Shown piece by piece: positions 1-13,398 of a DNA stretch of 64,000 bases. Location: contig JBAMDO010000060.1 of assembly GCA_037074765.1 (NCBI GenBank), positions 124,001-188,000 on the forward strand, in the 5' to 3' direction. Every line of letters starts with the position of its first letter. Within the stretch, counting starts at the first letter, position 1. The notes beneath the pieces are model-generated. The model was not told the origin of the DNA and did not search any database. It saw only the letters and a program-made list of their open reading frames with translations. The DNA is from Mansonella perstans. Its lineage: Eukaryota > Nematoda > Chromadorea > Rhabditida > Onchocercidae. A program made the translations under genes and the position numbers.

Positions 1-408
1 TACAATACAATTCTCCAATAAATCTTTATTCGCCACATAATGCTGCTGAACAATATATTCGACAAACTGGCGGACTTTTTGGCACTGAGTAAGTTTTTAT
101 TTATGATGAAAAAATGTAACTTGAAAATTATGTATTTATTGCTTCCATAAGAGGAAATAGAAAATCATTCATTAAATTATTAAATCCATTACATCGAAAA
201 AAATTTTTTTTTAAGATTATTTTAAAATTTTCACTGAATATTTAGACCATCATTACAACAACCGAAAGGTGATGAAGTTTATCTAAACTCTAAAACACGT
301 CGTCTGATAGCGGAAGAGGAAGGTCAAAGTACATACGACAAATCCCCATCAACACAAAGTGCGAGCTTTAAGCGAATATCCCGTGCATGCGGTACTCCCG
401 TTGATTAA
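1..408 (+). CDS. PDZ/LIM family protein (ALP/Enigma/Zasp type), last two exons
   Basis: This is the 3' end of a gene that begins before the window. The exon up to 88 reads in frame from base 3, and the last exon runs 246-408 to a TAA; the intron has GTAAGT and TTTAG ends and the phase closes. The first exon contains YNSPINLYS, which matches the ZM motif (YNxPIxLYS) of ALP/Zasp proteins. The last exon contains VYLNSKTRRLIAEEEGQS followed by QSASFKRI, like the segment after the ZM motif in PDLIM proteins (VYkmLq...QSxSFkxLQ). In that family these sequences help bind alpha-actinin at muscle Z-discs or dense bodies. The protein stops after GTPVD with no LIM domain, so this may be a LIM-less isoform end. 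The family call rests on two short motifs; the PDZ domain would lie outside the window. Confidence 0.5.
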
Positions 409-2591
409 TATAATACTTAGAGGGAATCCGTTGTCCTAACTGGGATAATTTCTGAATTTTCAATTATTTTCGAGATAATTATCTCTAAAATTAAATTGTT
501 TTTAAATCTTTATAGAGCTTTACCAATGAATCAGAGGTTCTTTTTCTCTCTTTCATAGTTCTTTTCGTAGTAACTAAATTTTTGAATTCCTAACGTTTCC
601 TAGCGGTTCATATGGCTGACACTAATGAGTGCATAAACCATTATTGTCTGAAACATGAATCAGAACACGTTAGCACTACAGAAATGTAAGGGAAAAATGA
701 ATACGGTTAATTAAATGAATATAGTTAATAATATAATCCAAAATGTGGATAACTGTACAGCAAACAGAATAAATTAATTTGAAATCAGTGTGAAAACGTG
801 TAAAACGTTGCGTTAATTAAAATTGAATGAGTTTAAAAGTGCTTACACATAATAAGTGATAAGTCATTCATTCTATCTTTTGATGATAAATCGATGACAA
901 AAAGTGTTTTTGAAAATGAGGATTGTGAGAAAATGATATTCTCATGGTTGCATTTTCTGTCAGTGATTGATTTTGCATAATTTGTTTGCTTTTTCCGCTT
1001 AGATTTTCTCTGTTAACGGAAAATTTATGGCCGAAGTTAATTTATTTTGACAATCTATCTCTTTCCTTTGAATTATCAGTTTAGTATTACTGATGTATTA
1101 TTTGCTACTAGCAAAGATTAAATCATCAAAATTGTTTATTTGGTATGTTGAACAATAGTTTAATTCATAACCAAGGTATCTTAGCCTTTATTTCTTAATG
1201 GAACTCTTTGGCATTCTAATTCAAAATGTGATTGCATAAGAAAGAGTATCACATTGAGCAATTGCATAGTTGATTCTCGAACAACGACCTATTTATTATT
1301 CATTAGCTGTACTAATTATGATATTTTGCATTCTTGGTATTTTCATAGATTGCAGATTCAATTTATATTTTTTATATGTTTTTTGATATTATGCTATATT
1401 TTATCATAAGTGTAATGGCCGTCATCTAATTAGTAGCTCTTGATGTCATGTTTTAAAATTTACAGCTTAAAGTACTCCATTTATTGCTTGAAGATGCTCC
1501 TTATTACTTAATAAAATTTGTGTTTCAAATATCTGAGATGCAGAACACTTTACATTCCTTTGTGTATCGTAAACTTTCAAAAAGACCGTAATATAGGACT
1601 GATGAGAAAGCTCTAATAAAGCATTTTAAACTTTATTAATTTATGAAAGCCTGAAAGAAAAATTTCTATCTCTTAAATTTCCATTTGCATTACAGTTTTA
1701 TTATAAAACTGTAGATTGATAGGCAATATTAGATTGCTCATTCAATGAATTTTTAAGTGATGCCATTTGCTGGTATATGTTCAAAGTAAGACAAAAAAAT
1801 AGCTAATCATTGCAAACTGAGTAGCCCATTATTTATTCTTCAGGAAAGAATTGTTGGGGAATGTTTTCGGAAATTTTGTGATGATATTGAATTTTGGATA
1901 TGCACCTTTATTTGGGAATTTAATGGTTATTTACCAAGCAATTATTGCATTTGCAATTTTTGTCTTAAATAAAACAGTTAGTTGAAAGCGAAGATTAGGG
2001 TACATCTAAAAATGTAAATTGTTTATGGCTTAGCACTTCTCGATATGGAAAAAGTTTGATGTTGAAAGAAGTGGGCAGTTTTTTTAAAGTTTTCCTTAAT
2101 AATCAATCACTTATTGTACACATTTCACAGAGAAAATTGTCTTTTAATAATTGATTTTAAATGTAAAATTTGGCTATGGAATAGTGAAATATCAATATTT
2201 CAATGAAGGAATCAACACCTAACATTGTTGGTTATAAGAATTGCTTTATATTTTCACTAAGCCTCATTTTAACCTTTAACCCATATCATAACTTCACGTA
2301 TTTTAACAGTGCTATAATGTTTTACGAAATAAAATTCAGTTCAAGGAAATTCGAAAGGCTAATCTAGCAATTTTATCAATATTTACCTTATGCTCGAGAA
2401 TATGGAACGAACTAACACGTATTTTATTGCAATATCAATAGAAAGCAGTAGGTTATTAATATCACTGCGTGATATTGAAAAATTTAATTACACAGTGCTG
2501 TCAATAATTTACTAATTAAAAGTCCTCTCTTTGAGAATACAAACTTAAACATATTAGTGCTTGTATTGGTAATGCTGATTATTTAGCAAGA

Positions 2592-2716
2592 TTTGATTTG
2601 AAACTTTTGTCTTTGATTTGAAACTTGTGTCTTTGATTTGAAACTTGTGTCTTTGATTTGAAACTTGTGTCTTTGATTTGAAACTTGTGTCTTTGATTTG
2701 AAACTTGTATCTTTGA
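2592..2716. repeat. 20-bp tandem repeat, about 6 copies
   Basis: The unit TTTGATTTGAAACTTGTGTC repeats head to tail with one or two changes in the first and last copies. The near identity of the middle copies points to recent expansion by slippage or unequal exchange. Confidence 0.95.
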
Positions 2717-3150
2717 TCGATCCGTATTACTACAGTTCTGTGTTATAAATCGCTAAAATAAACTAATAAATCATTGAAAAAATTGATTCGAATCAGCATA
2801 GTTTAACTTATAAATATCACTTAAATTTTTCACAATAAATAATTTAATAATAAACAAGTTTCACAACAAAACCCACTAAAAAATAGTAGTTCAAATAACT
2901 GACACCTTAAGATCAACTGTAGAACAACTACGTACCACCGGATTGTAGAATAGTAATGGTGGTTTGACCGATTACATGAAATGATCTAGTTCAGTTATTG
3001 CCAGCGTTGCCGACAAGAACTATGGCATGGTTAGCAAGTGGAAAGGGCAAATGAACAGAGAGTAGTGGAATTGTTTCCTTTAAACTAATAAGTTAACGAC
3101 CTTTGACCTTAAATTTATTTTGAAATTAACGACGTTATTTTGGTTTTGAA

Positions 3151-3331
3151 CTTTTTTTGGCCCAGTGCTACTACATTAAAAAAAACAGAATGAGGGGTCA
3201 ATAATTAAATAAAGGGAATTACTGTGAACAATGAGCCTTTTTAATTACTGTGAACGGGAATTACTATGAACCTTTTTGGCCCCTGCTACATTAAGAAAAC
3301 TTGAATGAGAGGTCAATGGTCAAATAAAGGT
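3151..3331 (+). repeat. Imperfect direct repeat of about 62 bp, two copies
   Basis: Copies at 3151-3215 and 3270-3331 share TTTTTGGCCC, then CTACATTAA, GAATGAG.GGTCAAT and AAATAAAGG. The spacer holds a further short repeat, GGAATTACTGTGAAC. This lies about 170-350 bp upstream of the tbc-2 start. Confidence 0.75.
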
Positions 3332-3499
3332 CATCGAAATATTGTGCTGATTATGCTTAAATGCTAAAATCATTTATCCTGAAAATGAACAACAGTAATT
3401 CCCTGTTATTTTTCCTAACTTCAAAATACTTCAGAATGCATTGGTCACTTTTTTGTCTTTTCTGTTAAATAATAATTTATAATTTTAGGATGAAATAAA

Positions 3500-6400
3500 A
3501 TGATGTCAGTTAATGATCGACAAGTTAAAAGTCGTGTAATGAAGCAATCATCCGGCTATATCAACAGGGTATCATACTTTGTCCTGTTTTTATTAAGCGA
3601 AATAATTATTGAGGAGTACTGTTGTAAAGGTCAAAGTTCATTTCCCCGTTTGTATGCAATTCTGCTGATCTTTTATCTCAAGATTCATTTCTTTTCCGAA
3701 GCCTTTCCACTTATAAAAGGTAAGTGTTCGTTAGAACGTTAATGTCTCGTCGTCATACATTCTTTCTATTGCTATCAAATACCCAAAATTCAACAAATTC
3801 ATACATAAAGAAAGTTTTCATTTGATTAACGTTGTAAAACTTTTTTTTTTTGAAGAAAGAAGTTAAACTGTTATCACATATATATCTATAGGTAGATAAG
3901 TGTGTTCAACTGAGAGAATGAATTACAGATAGAACAACGCACAATTGGTGGTCCGTGCAAACGACGTTACTGGTTTGTATTATCAGATGATTCACCATAT
4001 CTATACTGGTACAAAAATAAAGGTGATATAAGTTGTGCTGGACGAGTACCACTATCCGGAGCTGCTTTCACTTTTGATCCTCGTGAAACTGGCAGATTTG
4101 AAATACAGTTCGTTTTATTTTAAGTTTTTCTTTTTTTTTTTTTTTTTTTACTCGCATGTAGTTTTGACCTAATTATTTGTGGTTAGATTGATTTCAGAAA
4201 GAAATTATTCCTTGTAAAATGCTACTATTTGTAGATTTTTATTACATTTCCTAGTGCTTAGATCATTGTATGATTGCAGCTATTAGCTTGAATAGATAAG
4301 TTAAAATTTAAGTTTAAATTATTCAAGCATTTAATTTTACCATATAAAGTAAATTTTTATTCCGCTTCTTAGCAACATTTCGAATTATTGACAAGAATTC
4401 GTTGTTTAGTATAAATAATGAAGTACATGTTCTCGAAGCAGCGGACAACAAGTCACGTGTTCAATGGTTGCAACACCTTCAGAACAATCGTCGTCGACAT
4501 TATGAGAAGGAAAATGTTGATGATATACTTAAAATTGTAAGATTTACTGTTTTTATTTTTTAATGTTAATATTTATTAATATTTTTTTGGAAATTCGCTC
4601 ATTAATTAATTTAATTTATATGATTTACTACCTCTCTTAAAACTTCAGAGCACATCCAATAATAAAGAAATTTCGGTGTCGTAAATACATAGTTCCAAAA
4701 AATATGAACTGACACGAGTATTCAGTAATGTTTCTCCCGTTTCCTGCTTATTTTTAAAACAAACTTAATATGACGAAGTATTGAAGTAGTACTAAATTCT
4801 TTTAGGAGATCGTATCTCTTTCATCTCACGCGGGAAATGATCACCACAATCCGTCGAATACAGAAGTAGAAAATTTGGAGCAGGGTAAAGATATGGTAGT
4901 AATAGATGGACCTCCAGATGAAAAATCACTTGAAGATGAAATTAATGACGTTGTGAGTTGAACTTTCGCCTTTCATGGTAGTTTTTTTATGGAAACATAA
5001 GTATACTTTTTTCGATGGTTTGCATTTCTAAAATTTTTGATGATTGTGGCGAAGTTCACAAGAGTTGTTTAAATTTGTTTGAAGTTAGGGCTGTATACAT
5101 GTTGCTTTAAAATATGTGTGAAATTTCAGACACAATCTACATTTTACCTTAGTTCGGATGGGGAATTGAACGCAAATAGTTTGGAGATGCCGATTCCAGC
5201 CCCTCCCAATACCGATGTTTTAAAGAGTGCAGAAGAATTAATTGAAAAAATAACTGAAGAAACTCAAGCAAAGGCGAAAGTACTTGAACAACCAGCGAAA
5301 AAGGTGATAGGCAAAGCAAAAGCTTCGTTGCGGTCAGTGCATTTATCATTATCATTAAGCTGAGGTTTTTTTATATTGATAGATATATTCAAAATGTTGA
5401 TAGTGGTCTCTTTTTTTGCTTCAGTGAACATTGTTGTGAATTTAATGATGTGAAGCAAAGTAAATAAAACATTTTTTTCTTTTAAATATTGAATTTTCTG
5501 TCAATGTTCTGATATTTCCTTTTAGAAAGAAAAAGGAAAAAAATAAAGGGAAGGGCAGAGAAAAACGACAGTGGCTTGCAAGCGGGAAATTATAGATTCA
5601 AAATACATAAGATGCGCATTTGGTCTCCGTATACTTTGACATATATTTTTTTTTCAGGCTTGCTACATCACAACCACCCTGTGAACATTGCAAAATTGTT
5701 AGTTTCTTTTAATTTTGAGATGTATAATGTCGTCGCAACTTCTTTTATATGCTCAAAATATTAGGATTTTTTTGCTGGTTACACAGTGGCGTGTAGTACG
5801 CATTTAGCTGAAGAGCCATTACTAAAGCATGTACAGCAGATTTTCTAAAAGAAGCAGAAAAAAATGAAAAAACTTTCACAGTGCATTGTTATTGCAGTTA
5901 CTTGGTATTGTGAATGAACTTAAAGATCGTTGTTATGAACTTACAGACGAAATAGGAGCCAATCAAGATTTAATTACAGTTCTACGGCAAAGTTTGCTCA
6001 AATCAAATCGTCAAATAGAATTAATGTATGCTTTTGTTATTGTATCTGTGTGGTTATTCTATCTATGAAATATCTGTTTCATCTTAGCTTTGTCTAACTC
6101 AATACAGGCAGCGTCATTTCAGCAAACGGATGGAAGAGCAGAAAAGTTCTGAGGCGCGAATCAGTATGATTCTGGAAAAAGAAAGCGAGCTTACAGCGTT
6201 GCAACTCAATGTAGCATCTTACAATCATGAAATTCGAATTTTAAAAGAACAAAATAAGTAAATATTATTTTTACTTATACAAATACATGGTATATTAATG
6301 TATTATAGTTTCTGTTTGCAGAAAGTATGAACAGAAAATTGAAGAACTAAACACTGAAATTAATGCATTTCGTGAGTCAGTACGTTCAAAGGAAGAACTT

Positions 6401-9400
6401 ATAATGAAAATCTACAATGAGCAGGAAGAAAATGATATTATGAATCGTTCAGATGTACTGCTTGATGATGGTACGTTTTCTTTCTGTAAAGGTCTTTCAT
6501 TTTTCTGAAAGAAAAATGCGTAGTATTCGTGATATTTTTTGTCCATAATGTTTTTCATATTTTTTTTCTTCTTTTTTGTTTTCTTCCTGTTACTTATATA
6601 TAATTCAAAAATTCAGAGTGTTCCTTAAGCAGAGTACACGATTGCTTAAGTTTTTTCGAGACTTTAAAACTTCTACATTGTTTTGTTTAATGGACGTTGC
6701 ATTTAACTTATCCATTCATTTCATCTCCGTAAACATCCTCAAATCCGTATGATTTGAGAGCACTAAATGAGCATTGTTTAATTGAAGTGCCTGAAGGAAT
6801 ATTAGTCGACTTTGGTAATAGCTCAACTGATGAAAATGCGCAACGAGTGTTTGATGAGGCAGCCGTTAATGATGTAACAGAAATGCGAGATCTTGTTATG
6901 GGATATCGGGACCAAAATATGTTCTTGAATCAGGAACTTCTCGGTAGGATTTTATCCCAAATAAATAGGAAAGAAATCCATTTTTTCCCAAAATTCGTAT
7001 CTATTTATTATTTTTCTGTATTTCAGAGCTTCAAAAAATTGTGCAAAGTTTGCAAGACAGGGAGCGTCGAATCACTCGACAAAACTTTGACATCGAAGCT
7101 TGTTATTATCAACTTAAAAGTCGGTACATTATGGTACTGAATCATTTCAAAGCATCGAAAGTTGATAGTAGAGGTTTGATAATTGATATTTCTTGGTTTG
7201 TTGGTTTTTCACTTAAACTCTTCATAAATTCTCAAATCATTTTTCAATTTGTGTCTAATATTTCGTTCATTTTTTATTTTTCAGTTCTTTTTTTTTATTT
7301 TAGTTTGGTTTTAAAGTTTTTGCTTCATTTTTCGTAAGAATTTCCCTGCTGATCGTCCTGACGAATAATTGCTATAAGCACAATAGAATTTGCATATCCT
7401 AGAACGTAACATTTTGTATGAAAAAGTATAGGTTAAGCGATTCAAACTGTTTGACAAGTGAAATTCAGTTTTGAAGAAAATTTACAGTTTTGGAACCAGG
7501 AGTGATTGAGGCGCTAATTGACGAAACAAATTGGACTTCAAACAAAAGAACGTTAAACAACGATAAAATAGAAAGTAAGAATGGGGATTTTTTTTTTATC
7601 AGACATTATGCGAATATTGTTTATAAACTGTGTTGCTTCTCAAAATTCTCTACTGTGGAATTTAAATCAGAAATGTGCTTTCAAAACTTTTCCTTCGGTG
7701 GATAGAATTTTATTAAAATTATCCTATTAAATGAATTCTTTGTAGCCAGACTTACTGACTCGCTTGGATTTTATTTAAATGACCACAGAAAGAACCATCA
7801 TTTGCAAGCCACCGACATGTTTGAAGTTGCTGCTGAATTAAAAAATATAAGTGACGAAATTATTGTTCAACAAGAAATGGTGAGCGATATAAATTTTTTC
7901 CGAATGATATGGATTTACTTACTGCAGAAATCGTACTTTTTCTGGATAGAGTGTTCATCAAAGTTTATATTTAGTCTGAAATCACTATTTTTTCGATGCT
8001 TTCAGGAACAAAATCCACAGTATATAGACTGGCTGCAAAAGTGGGACAGTTTTTTGGTGAATTCCGCAGTATGTCCTTTGAAACACACTGCTGAACTAAA
8101 GAATCTGGTGAGAACAGGCATACCAAAAACTTATAGACCAAGAGTCTGGAAGAGGTTATTTTTTATTTTTACAATTTTTATTAGTAATTATTGCACGCTC
8201 AAGATTTACATTGTTTGGGAAAGGCTGCTAGTTCTAACAAGTATATTTTTTTTTCGCAACACCTGAGGAAGATTAGTTACAATCTTGCAAGAGTCATATT
8301 TTACTTGTTTATGTTTTACATGTTGTATGCGTTTCTTAAGTTCCCTAGTTCCTATTTTCACAGTATTTACTGAATTTCGAGTTAAAAAGATTATTTTATA
8401 AGCTTGTCTTCAATTCGTATCGAATTTTTATTTTTTTGAGCTTCTATAAAGTTTTGGATGTTTAATCTTGTTCTTTTGTGATATAAGATATGCCAGACTT
8501 ACAAAAAACTATAAATTAATAATCCTTAAAACTTGCATTCTAGCTAGTATTTTTTTAGCCTTGTTAATTACGTAGTGGGTGATGAAAAAGCCGATCTCGG
8601 TAATGGTTATTATGAAACACTTCTTCGGAAGGTGAATTCTGCTAGCATTAATGCTATGGAAAACGATAGTGCTTTGAAACAGGTTTGCATTGCAATAAAT
8701 CTGTGTTTGCTAGAAATTTGTTTCTGACATATTCAGACTTGCAGCATTTTTGGTGTTTTATTTTAATTTTTTCAATAGTTTTAGCGATAACTGAACGTTT
8801 ATGAATGGAGTTATTGCAGATAGATTTGGATTTGACTCGAACATTACCCACAAACAGGTTTTTCGATGAGCCTGCGTCAGAAAAAATTGTTGTTCTACGT
8901 CGCGTACTCTGTGCGTATCGCTATCATAATAAATCTGTTGGTTATTGTCAGGTATTTCACTTTGTTCCTCAGTTTTATTACTTTTTTTTATTATTTTCTT
9001 TCATTTTTTTTCAAACCCCAATTCATTCCCTGCAGTCATAATCTCCTTCTGTTGTTTTTGCCGCAAGAATGTTGAATCGCGTGTGTCTCGAAAATTCATC
9101 GACTTTGTACAACTTCATATTCTACAGTAGTCTTTCAATTGAAGTTTGAACTAAAAATGCTGGTAAATCTGACTCTTCTATTATTTTTGATCGTTGTGTA
9201 TGATTATGAATATATAAATTTGATTTGAATTATCAGTAATATTTCAAATTTTAGGGACTTAATCGTCTAGCCGCCATTGCTTTATTATTTCTTGAAGAAT
9301 CTGACGCTTTTTGGTTTTTGGTAGCTTGCGTTGAGCACCTTCAACCTGATGGATATTATACTTCTGCTTTACTTTGTGCCGTTGCCGATCAAAAAGTACT

Positions 9401-10776
9401 TTTTTAAAGCTAGTTATTGAAATATCTAAAAAAAATTTTATTGAAACATTTGCAGAAAAAGCTTGATTTTTAAGTCCGTTGTCTATATAAGGCCGAAAAC
9501 TTGAGTGAGTTTGCTTATCTTGTAGAAAAAATTTTGAATTAAGAAATAATGAGCTGTAAGGCGACTTGCGCAGTTCAGCTACAATGCTTTTTTTTGCAGC
9601 AACAATAAAGATATGTATATTTTCTTTAAAATTTATGAAGTAAGGAGTAAAAGTTATGGTTAGGCAAATGGTTTAAGGTTGTAAGTTGTGGTTTCATATC
9701 TCATGTCAGCTTTTGGGAAATCTGTCTTATTTTAGGTGTTGCGCGACCTAGTCAGTGAAAAACTTCCAAAATTATCATCCCATTTGCGCAAGTTCGAGGT
9801 GGATCTCTCAGCTTTTACGCTTAGTTGGTTTCTTACATGTTTTGTTGACGTGTTTCCGCATACGATTTATTTGAATTTGTTCGACGTTTTTCTCTATGAA
9901 GGGAATAAGGTAAGTACAAAACAGTTTATATTGGGAGCAATTTTGTGTCATGGATATGTGCTGTCCGAAATATTTAACAAATTTCATAATGGGATTCTTA
10001 TATCAGAAATCCTTCTTGGCGCTTTTTTTTTGGAAATTTAGCACAAATCAGCAGAAGCGATACTGAATATAGAAAATATTTGCTTTGACCCTCTACAGGT
10101 TCTTTTTCGATTTGCTCTTGGAGTGTTGAAGCTTGCTGAAACTTCAGTGTTGGAATGTAAATCTGTTGGAGCTGTGCATGCATCACTGAGTAGGGTAGCA
10201 CAGCATGTTTCCGATTTCAAGACGTTAGCACAGGTGGAAATTTTCATTTTTCATTATCGTCTCTACTGGGTCATTTAGATAGAAAATTGATGGCTTTATT
10301 GAGAACTTAATTTAGAGTTATGATGTTATATGGTGGTAGTTTTGGAGCAGGTTAAGAATCAGTATAAGGTATCCTTTTGTTTTAAAGGTCAGATCATATT
10401 TTGGAGAATAAATTCATTGTAAGGTACGGAATAAGTTATTGTACAACATCATGCAATGTAACTTTTTTAATTTCAGATTGCTTTTAACGATTTAAATCCT
10501 TTTCCACAAAAAGGTATAGAAACGAAAAGGCAATTTTATCTTGGCCAACTAACAGTAAGTTACGGTTTTTTCCAAATTTTAATATTTTCTGGCAATAAGC
10601 CGGTTAAAAAAACTTTTTTTGCTTTGAAAACATAAGCAATAGTTTAGAAACGAGATTTAACTTTAAAGCTCAATTTATTTTTGCCATATTCATCGCGCAC
10701 AGTTCACAATGTATTGAATGCAAGTTTGAATGTTAGATATTAAATAGTGAAAAAATTTCAGGCAAGCAGTAAATAA
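3500..10776 (+). CDS. tbc-2: Rab GTPase-activating protein TBC-2 (TBC1D2/Armus)
   Basis: Exons: 3500-3568, 3929-4082, 4373-4536, 4806-4952, 5130-5332, 5526-5570, 5658-5697, 5765-5830, 5898-6025, 6108-6257, 6322-6470, 6761-6943, 7027-7173, 7488-7574, 7746-7879, 8006-8154, 8559-8682, 8820-8951, 9255-9395, 9736-9909, 10099-10233, 10477-10554, 10762-10776; about 937 residues, close to human TBC1D2. Exons 1-3 encode an N-terminal PH domain (SGYINR, KRRYWFVLSD, VHVLEAADN..WLQHLQ). Exons 9-15 are charged and coiled-coil-like. Exons 16-22 are the TBC domain: RTGIPKTYRPRVW, then the arginine finger IDLDLTR and glutamine finger VGYCQ, so the catalytic residues are intact. TBC-2 family members stimulate GTP hydrolysis by endosomal Rabs (RAB-5 in C. 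elegans). An AG at 3488-3489 just before the ATG suits SL trans-splicing. Weak points: the 5' splice site of exon 2 (4082 is the only site that keeps phase) and short exons 6-8. Confidence 0.9.
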
Positions 10777-13398
10777 TATATCATCTGATGGTTTATAAAA
10801 AGTCAACATGTGAAGCAGTTACATCCCTTTGATCATGCGACGATTTTTACAGATAATATCTGGATGTTCTGTGGTGTAGCACATTGATTTGTGTTAAATT
10901 TGCATCATTTTTGCCTTTTTCTAAGCTGTGATAAATATTCTGTTATCTATAATTGATTATCACTCACACTTATATATTTTTTTTCAACTTTTTTGGCATT
11001 TTCTCTTACACTCTTCCATCTCGCAATGTTTTCTTGACTTCATCCATTTACTTATGAAATAGGAAATTTCCAAAAATCTTCAAATGACTGTTCACTTCTG
11101 TAAATTTTTACAGACTACTTCCATTAATGCGATCATTTCTAGCATTGCAGAATGTTGTCTCACGAATCAAAAACTAATCATGTAAATTTTGTTTATCTTC
11201 TGATCGATGTTTTTATTTGGTTTTTTAATGTATGCTATCTGATCATGTCCTACTTGTGCCTTTTTTGTGATATTTTTTCAAAAAAAAGTGGTACAGTAAA
11301 ACTTCAGATAATTGCAATTCGTTTTAGGAAATCATTAGTTACGACTTTCCACCTTTTGCTCTTCGTTTTGTTTCAAAACATGCATCCTTTAAATTTAAAT
11401 ATTTGGACTGTATATGTGCATATATCATTTGTTCAGATTCTACGCTGTACATTTAATATGAATATTCTATTTGTAATTCATGGAAACGGTGAAATTTTTT
11501 TATGAAAATATTATAAAATATAGAATTTTTGTTGTGGAAATTAGGTTTTTTTGTGGGAATATTTTTTCATAATTTTATAAAGTGTAGGGTTTTTCAAAAA
11601 ATGATATTAAATTTCTCGCTTAGTGATTTTCTGATTTGTTTCCATTGTTTAGTGCAAAAGATTTCACTTCATTAAGTATTTTGATTTTCATTGCCAGTCA
11701 GTATCAGTATAGAATCCCTTAGTAAGGATAATTAAGAATCAGAATTTTTTTCCGGATTTATATTATATAAGTAATATGCTCGAGATGAATAAAATAAAAC
11801 TGAAAATGCTTGCTTGTTCACTTTCTACATTTTTTCCCAAGTGTTGAAGATTAATTGTGAGAGTTATAATACTTTTAAAACATTCGGGAAGATACAAGTG
11901 GCTTTGAATACTTTCGATAGAAAGAAAAATCAGCATAATCGAGGAGAGAAGTAATTATCATTTAAAATTTAGAAGACCGTAGATCGAGTTAATTGGCTTG
12001 ACAAAATTAACGGAATTGAATAGATAATGAGCAGTTAAGTAGTCATGCGGAGGCTGATTCATTTAAGCTAATTGATGTCAATTTTGTTTCTACATTTGTA
12101 GTAGTAGAGGGTACTTTTCGCTTTTTTTTCAGCTCTTGATACTATCCGAAAATATATATCCATTCACGATCTTAGATGAAATTTGCAACACATAAATTTT
12201 TGCGCAATTCAATAAGCAACTGTCGTTGTCGTTTTCCACAACATTTTTAAAGTTTTTTGTATGTGATGAAATTATGAACGATTTTTGATTTCTACATTCC
12301 TTGCTCTTGTACTGGCAGGAATTGCTGAAATTCGTTATAACTTTCAGTATTTTATGCTTCATATGTAACGAATGGTTGAAAGAACAGTAATTAGTTTGAC
12401 TAAATTTTTTTAATCCACAGCTTTTGATGTAATTCTCTCAAGTGATCTTTCTACAAATATCAGTTCAGTTATCGAGACCGTTTCCATATCACATCTATTC
12501 TAGTTCACAGAGCTATTCTTTCCAGAAATACCTGATCGATAGCCATCACTGAATTAGAGGCAGTTGAAAAGATGACATCTCAACGGCAATTAAATTAACA
12601 AAATAACAAGACTATCCAATTTAATTGGAAAGTGAATGTCGAAATAAATTTTATTTGAAGTATATGCGCGTATGCATGCCAATAAGAATCATACAACTCA
12701 ATCAGATAACTAAATCAAATGAGGCAGGAATGGAATAATGAATGGCAGGAGATGATAACAAAGAGGAATTAAATTTGTAGCCAATAACACCAACTTTTTT
12801 GCAAATTTAACCTCGACAATTTTGGGACGCTTTCTTAGGTTGTACAAGACTATATTTCGAATTCCAAGATTGGTGACAACGATTACTTTATTTGGCAAGT
12901 TTCCTAATATTGTTTACAACAACTTTGTTGTATAAGTATACTGAAGTATATCTTGAAATATTATGTACAAATTGTTGTATATAATAGAGAATAAACATCA
13001 TCACACACATATTCGATAGCAATCAATTGTAATGCTGACGATCCTAAGTGACACCAATCCTGGTAATCCTGAATTTCCCAGTCCTGAATTCCTGAATTCT
13101 ACACCAATCCTGGTAATCCTGAATTCCCCAGTGCTGTATAATTCCCTCAAAAATTACCAGAGCTTTAAGACAATACAAACACTGCTTCTTACTCCAATTT
13201 TCCATTTCTTCGCATATCTAGCCCTTATACCATCATACTATTCTTACTACCCCCATTTCTTTGTCTCTCATCATACACTATACTTTTTCTTTGTTAGCCA
13301 TCATTCTAGGCTTTCATCAATGATTTCGATTGTGCGAAGAGTCATTTCTAGGTTACCGAAGTTACAGATGTTAGCATTTCGGGTGCTATAAGCTGTGA
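10777..13398. other. Intergenic region between tbc-2 and chp-1
   Basis: No supportable gene. The open frame at 11152-11505 is hydrophobic low-complexity translation with no codon bias or recognisable domain. AATAAA-like sites occur at about 11788 and further on. A short direct repeat lies at 13051-13128, and the chp-1 promoter should lie near the right end. Confidence 0.65.
13051..13128 (+). repeat. Direct repeat upstream of chp-1
   Basis: ACACCAATCCTGGTAATCCT followed by GAATT occurs at 13051 and again near 13100, with shorter GTCCTGAATTCCTGAATTC copies between. It is a small tandem or slipped repeat about 300 bp upstream of the chp-1 ATG. Confidence 0.85.

Larger units (their letters stand above)
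409..3489. other. Intergenic region with two local repeats
   Basis: I see no supportable gene here. It lies between the end of the PDZ/LIM-type gene and the start of tbc-2, and should hold the tbc-2 promoter. It contains a 20-bp tandem repeat (2592-2716) and a pair of direct repeats (3151-3331), listed separately. The rest is AT-rich with no long open frame. Confidence 0.7.

Noticed and set aside
11152..11505. Open frame of 117 codons on the plus strand
   Set aside because: Hydrophobic, low-complexity translation of T-rich DNA with no domain, splice context or family resemblance.
13032..13391. Open frame of 119 codons just upstream of chp-1
   Set aside because: It is built on the direct repeat at 13051-13128 and T/C-rich promoter DNA, and ends immediately before the chp-1 start.
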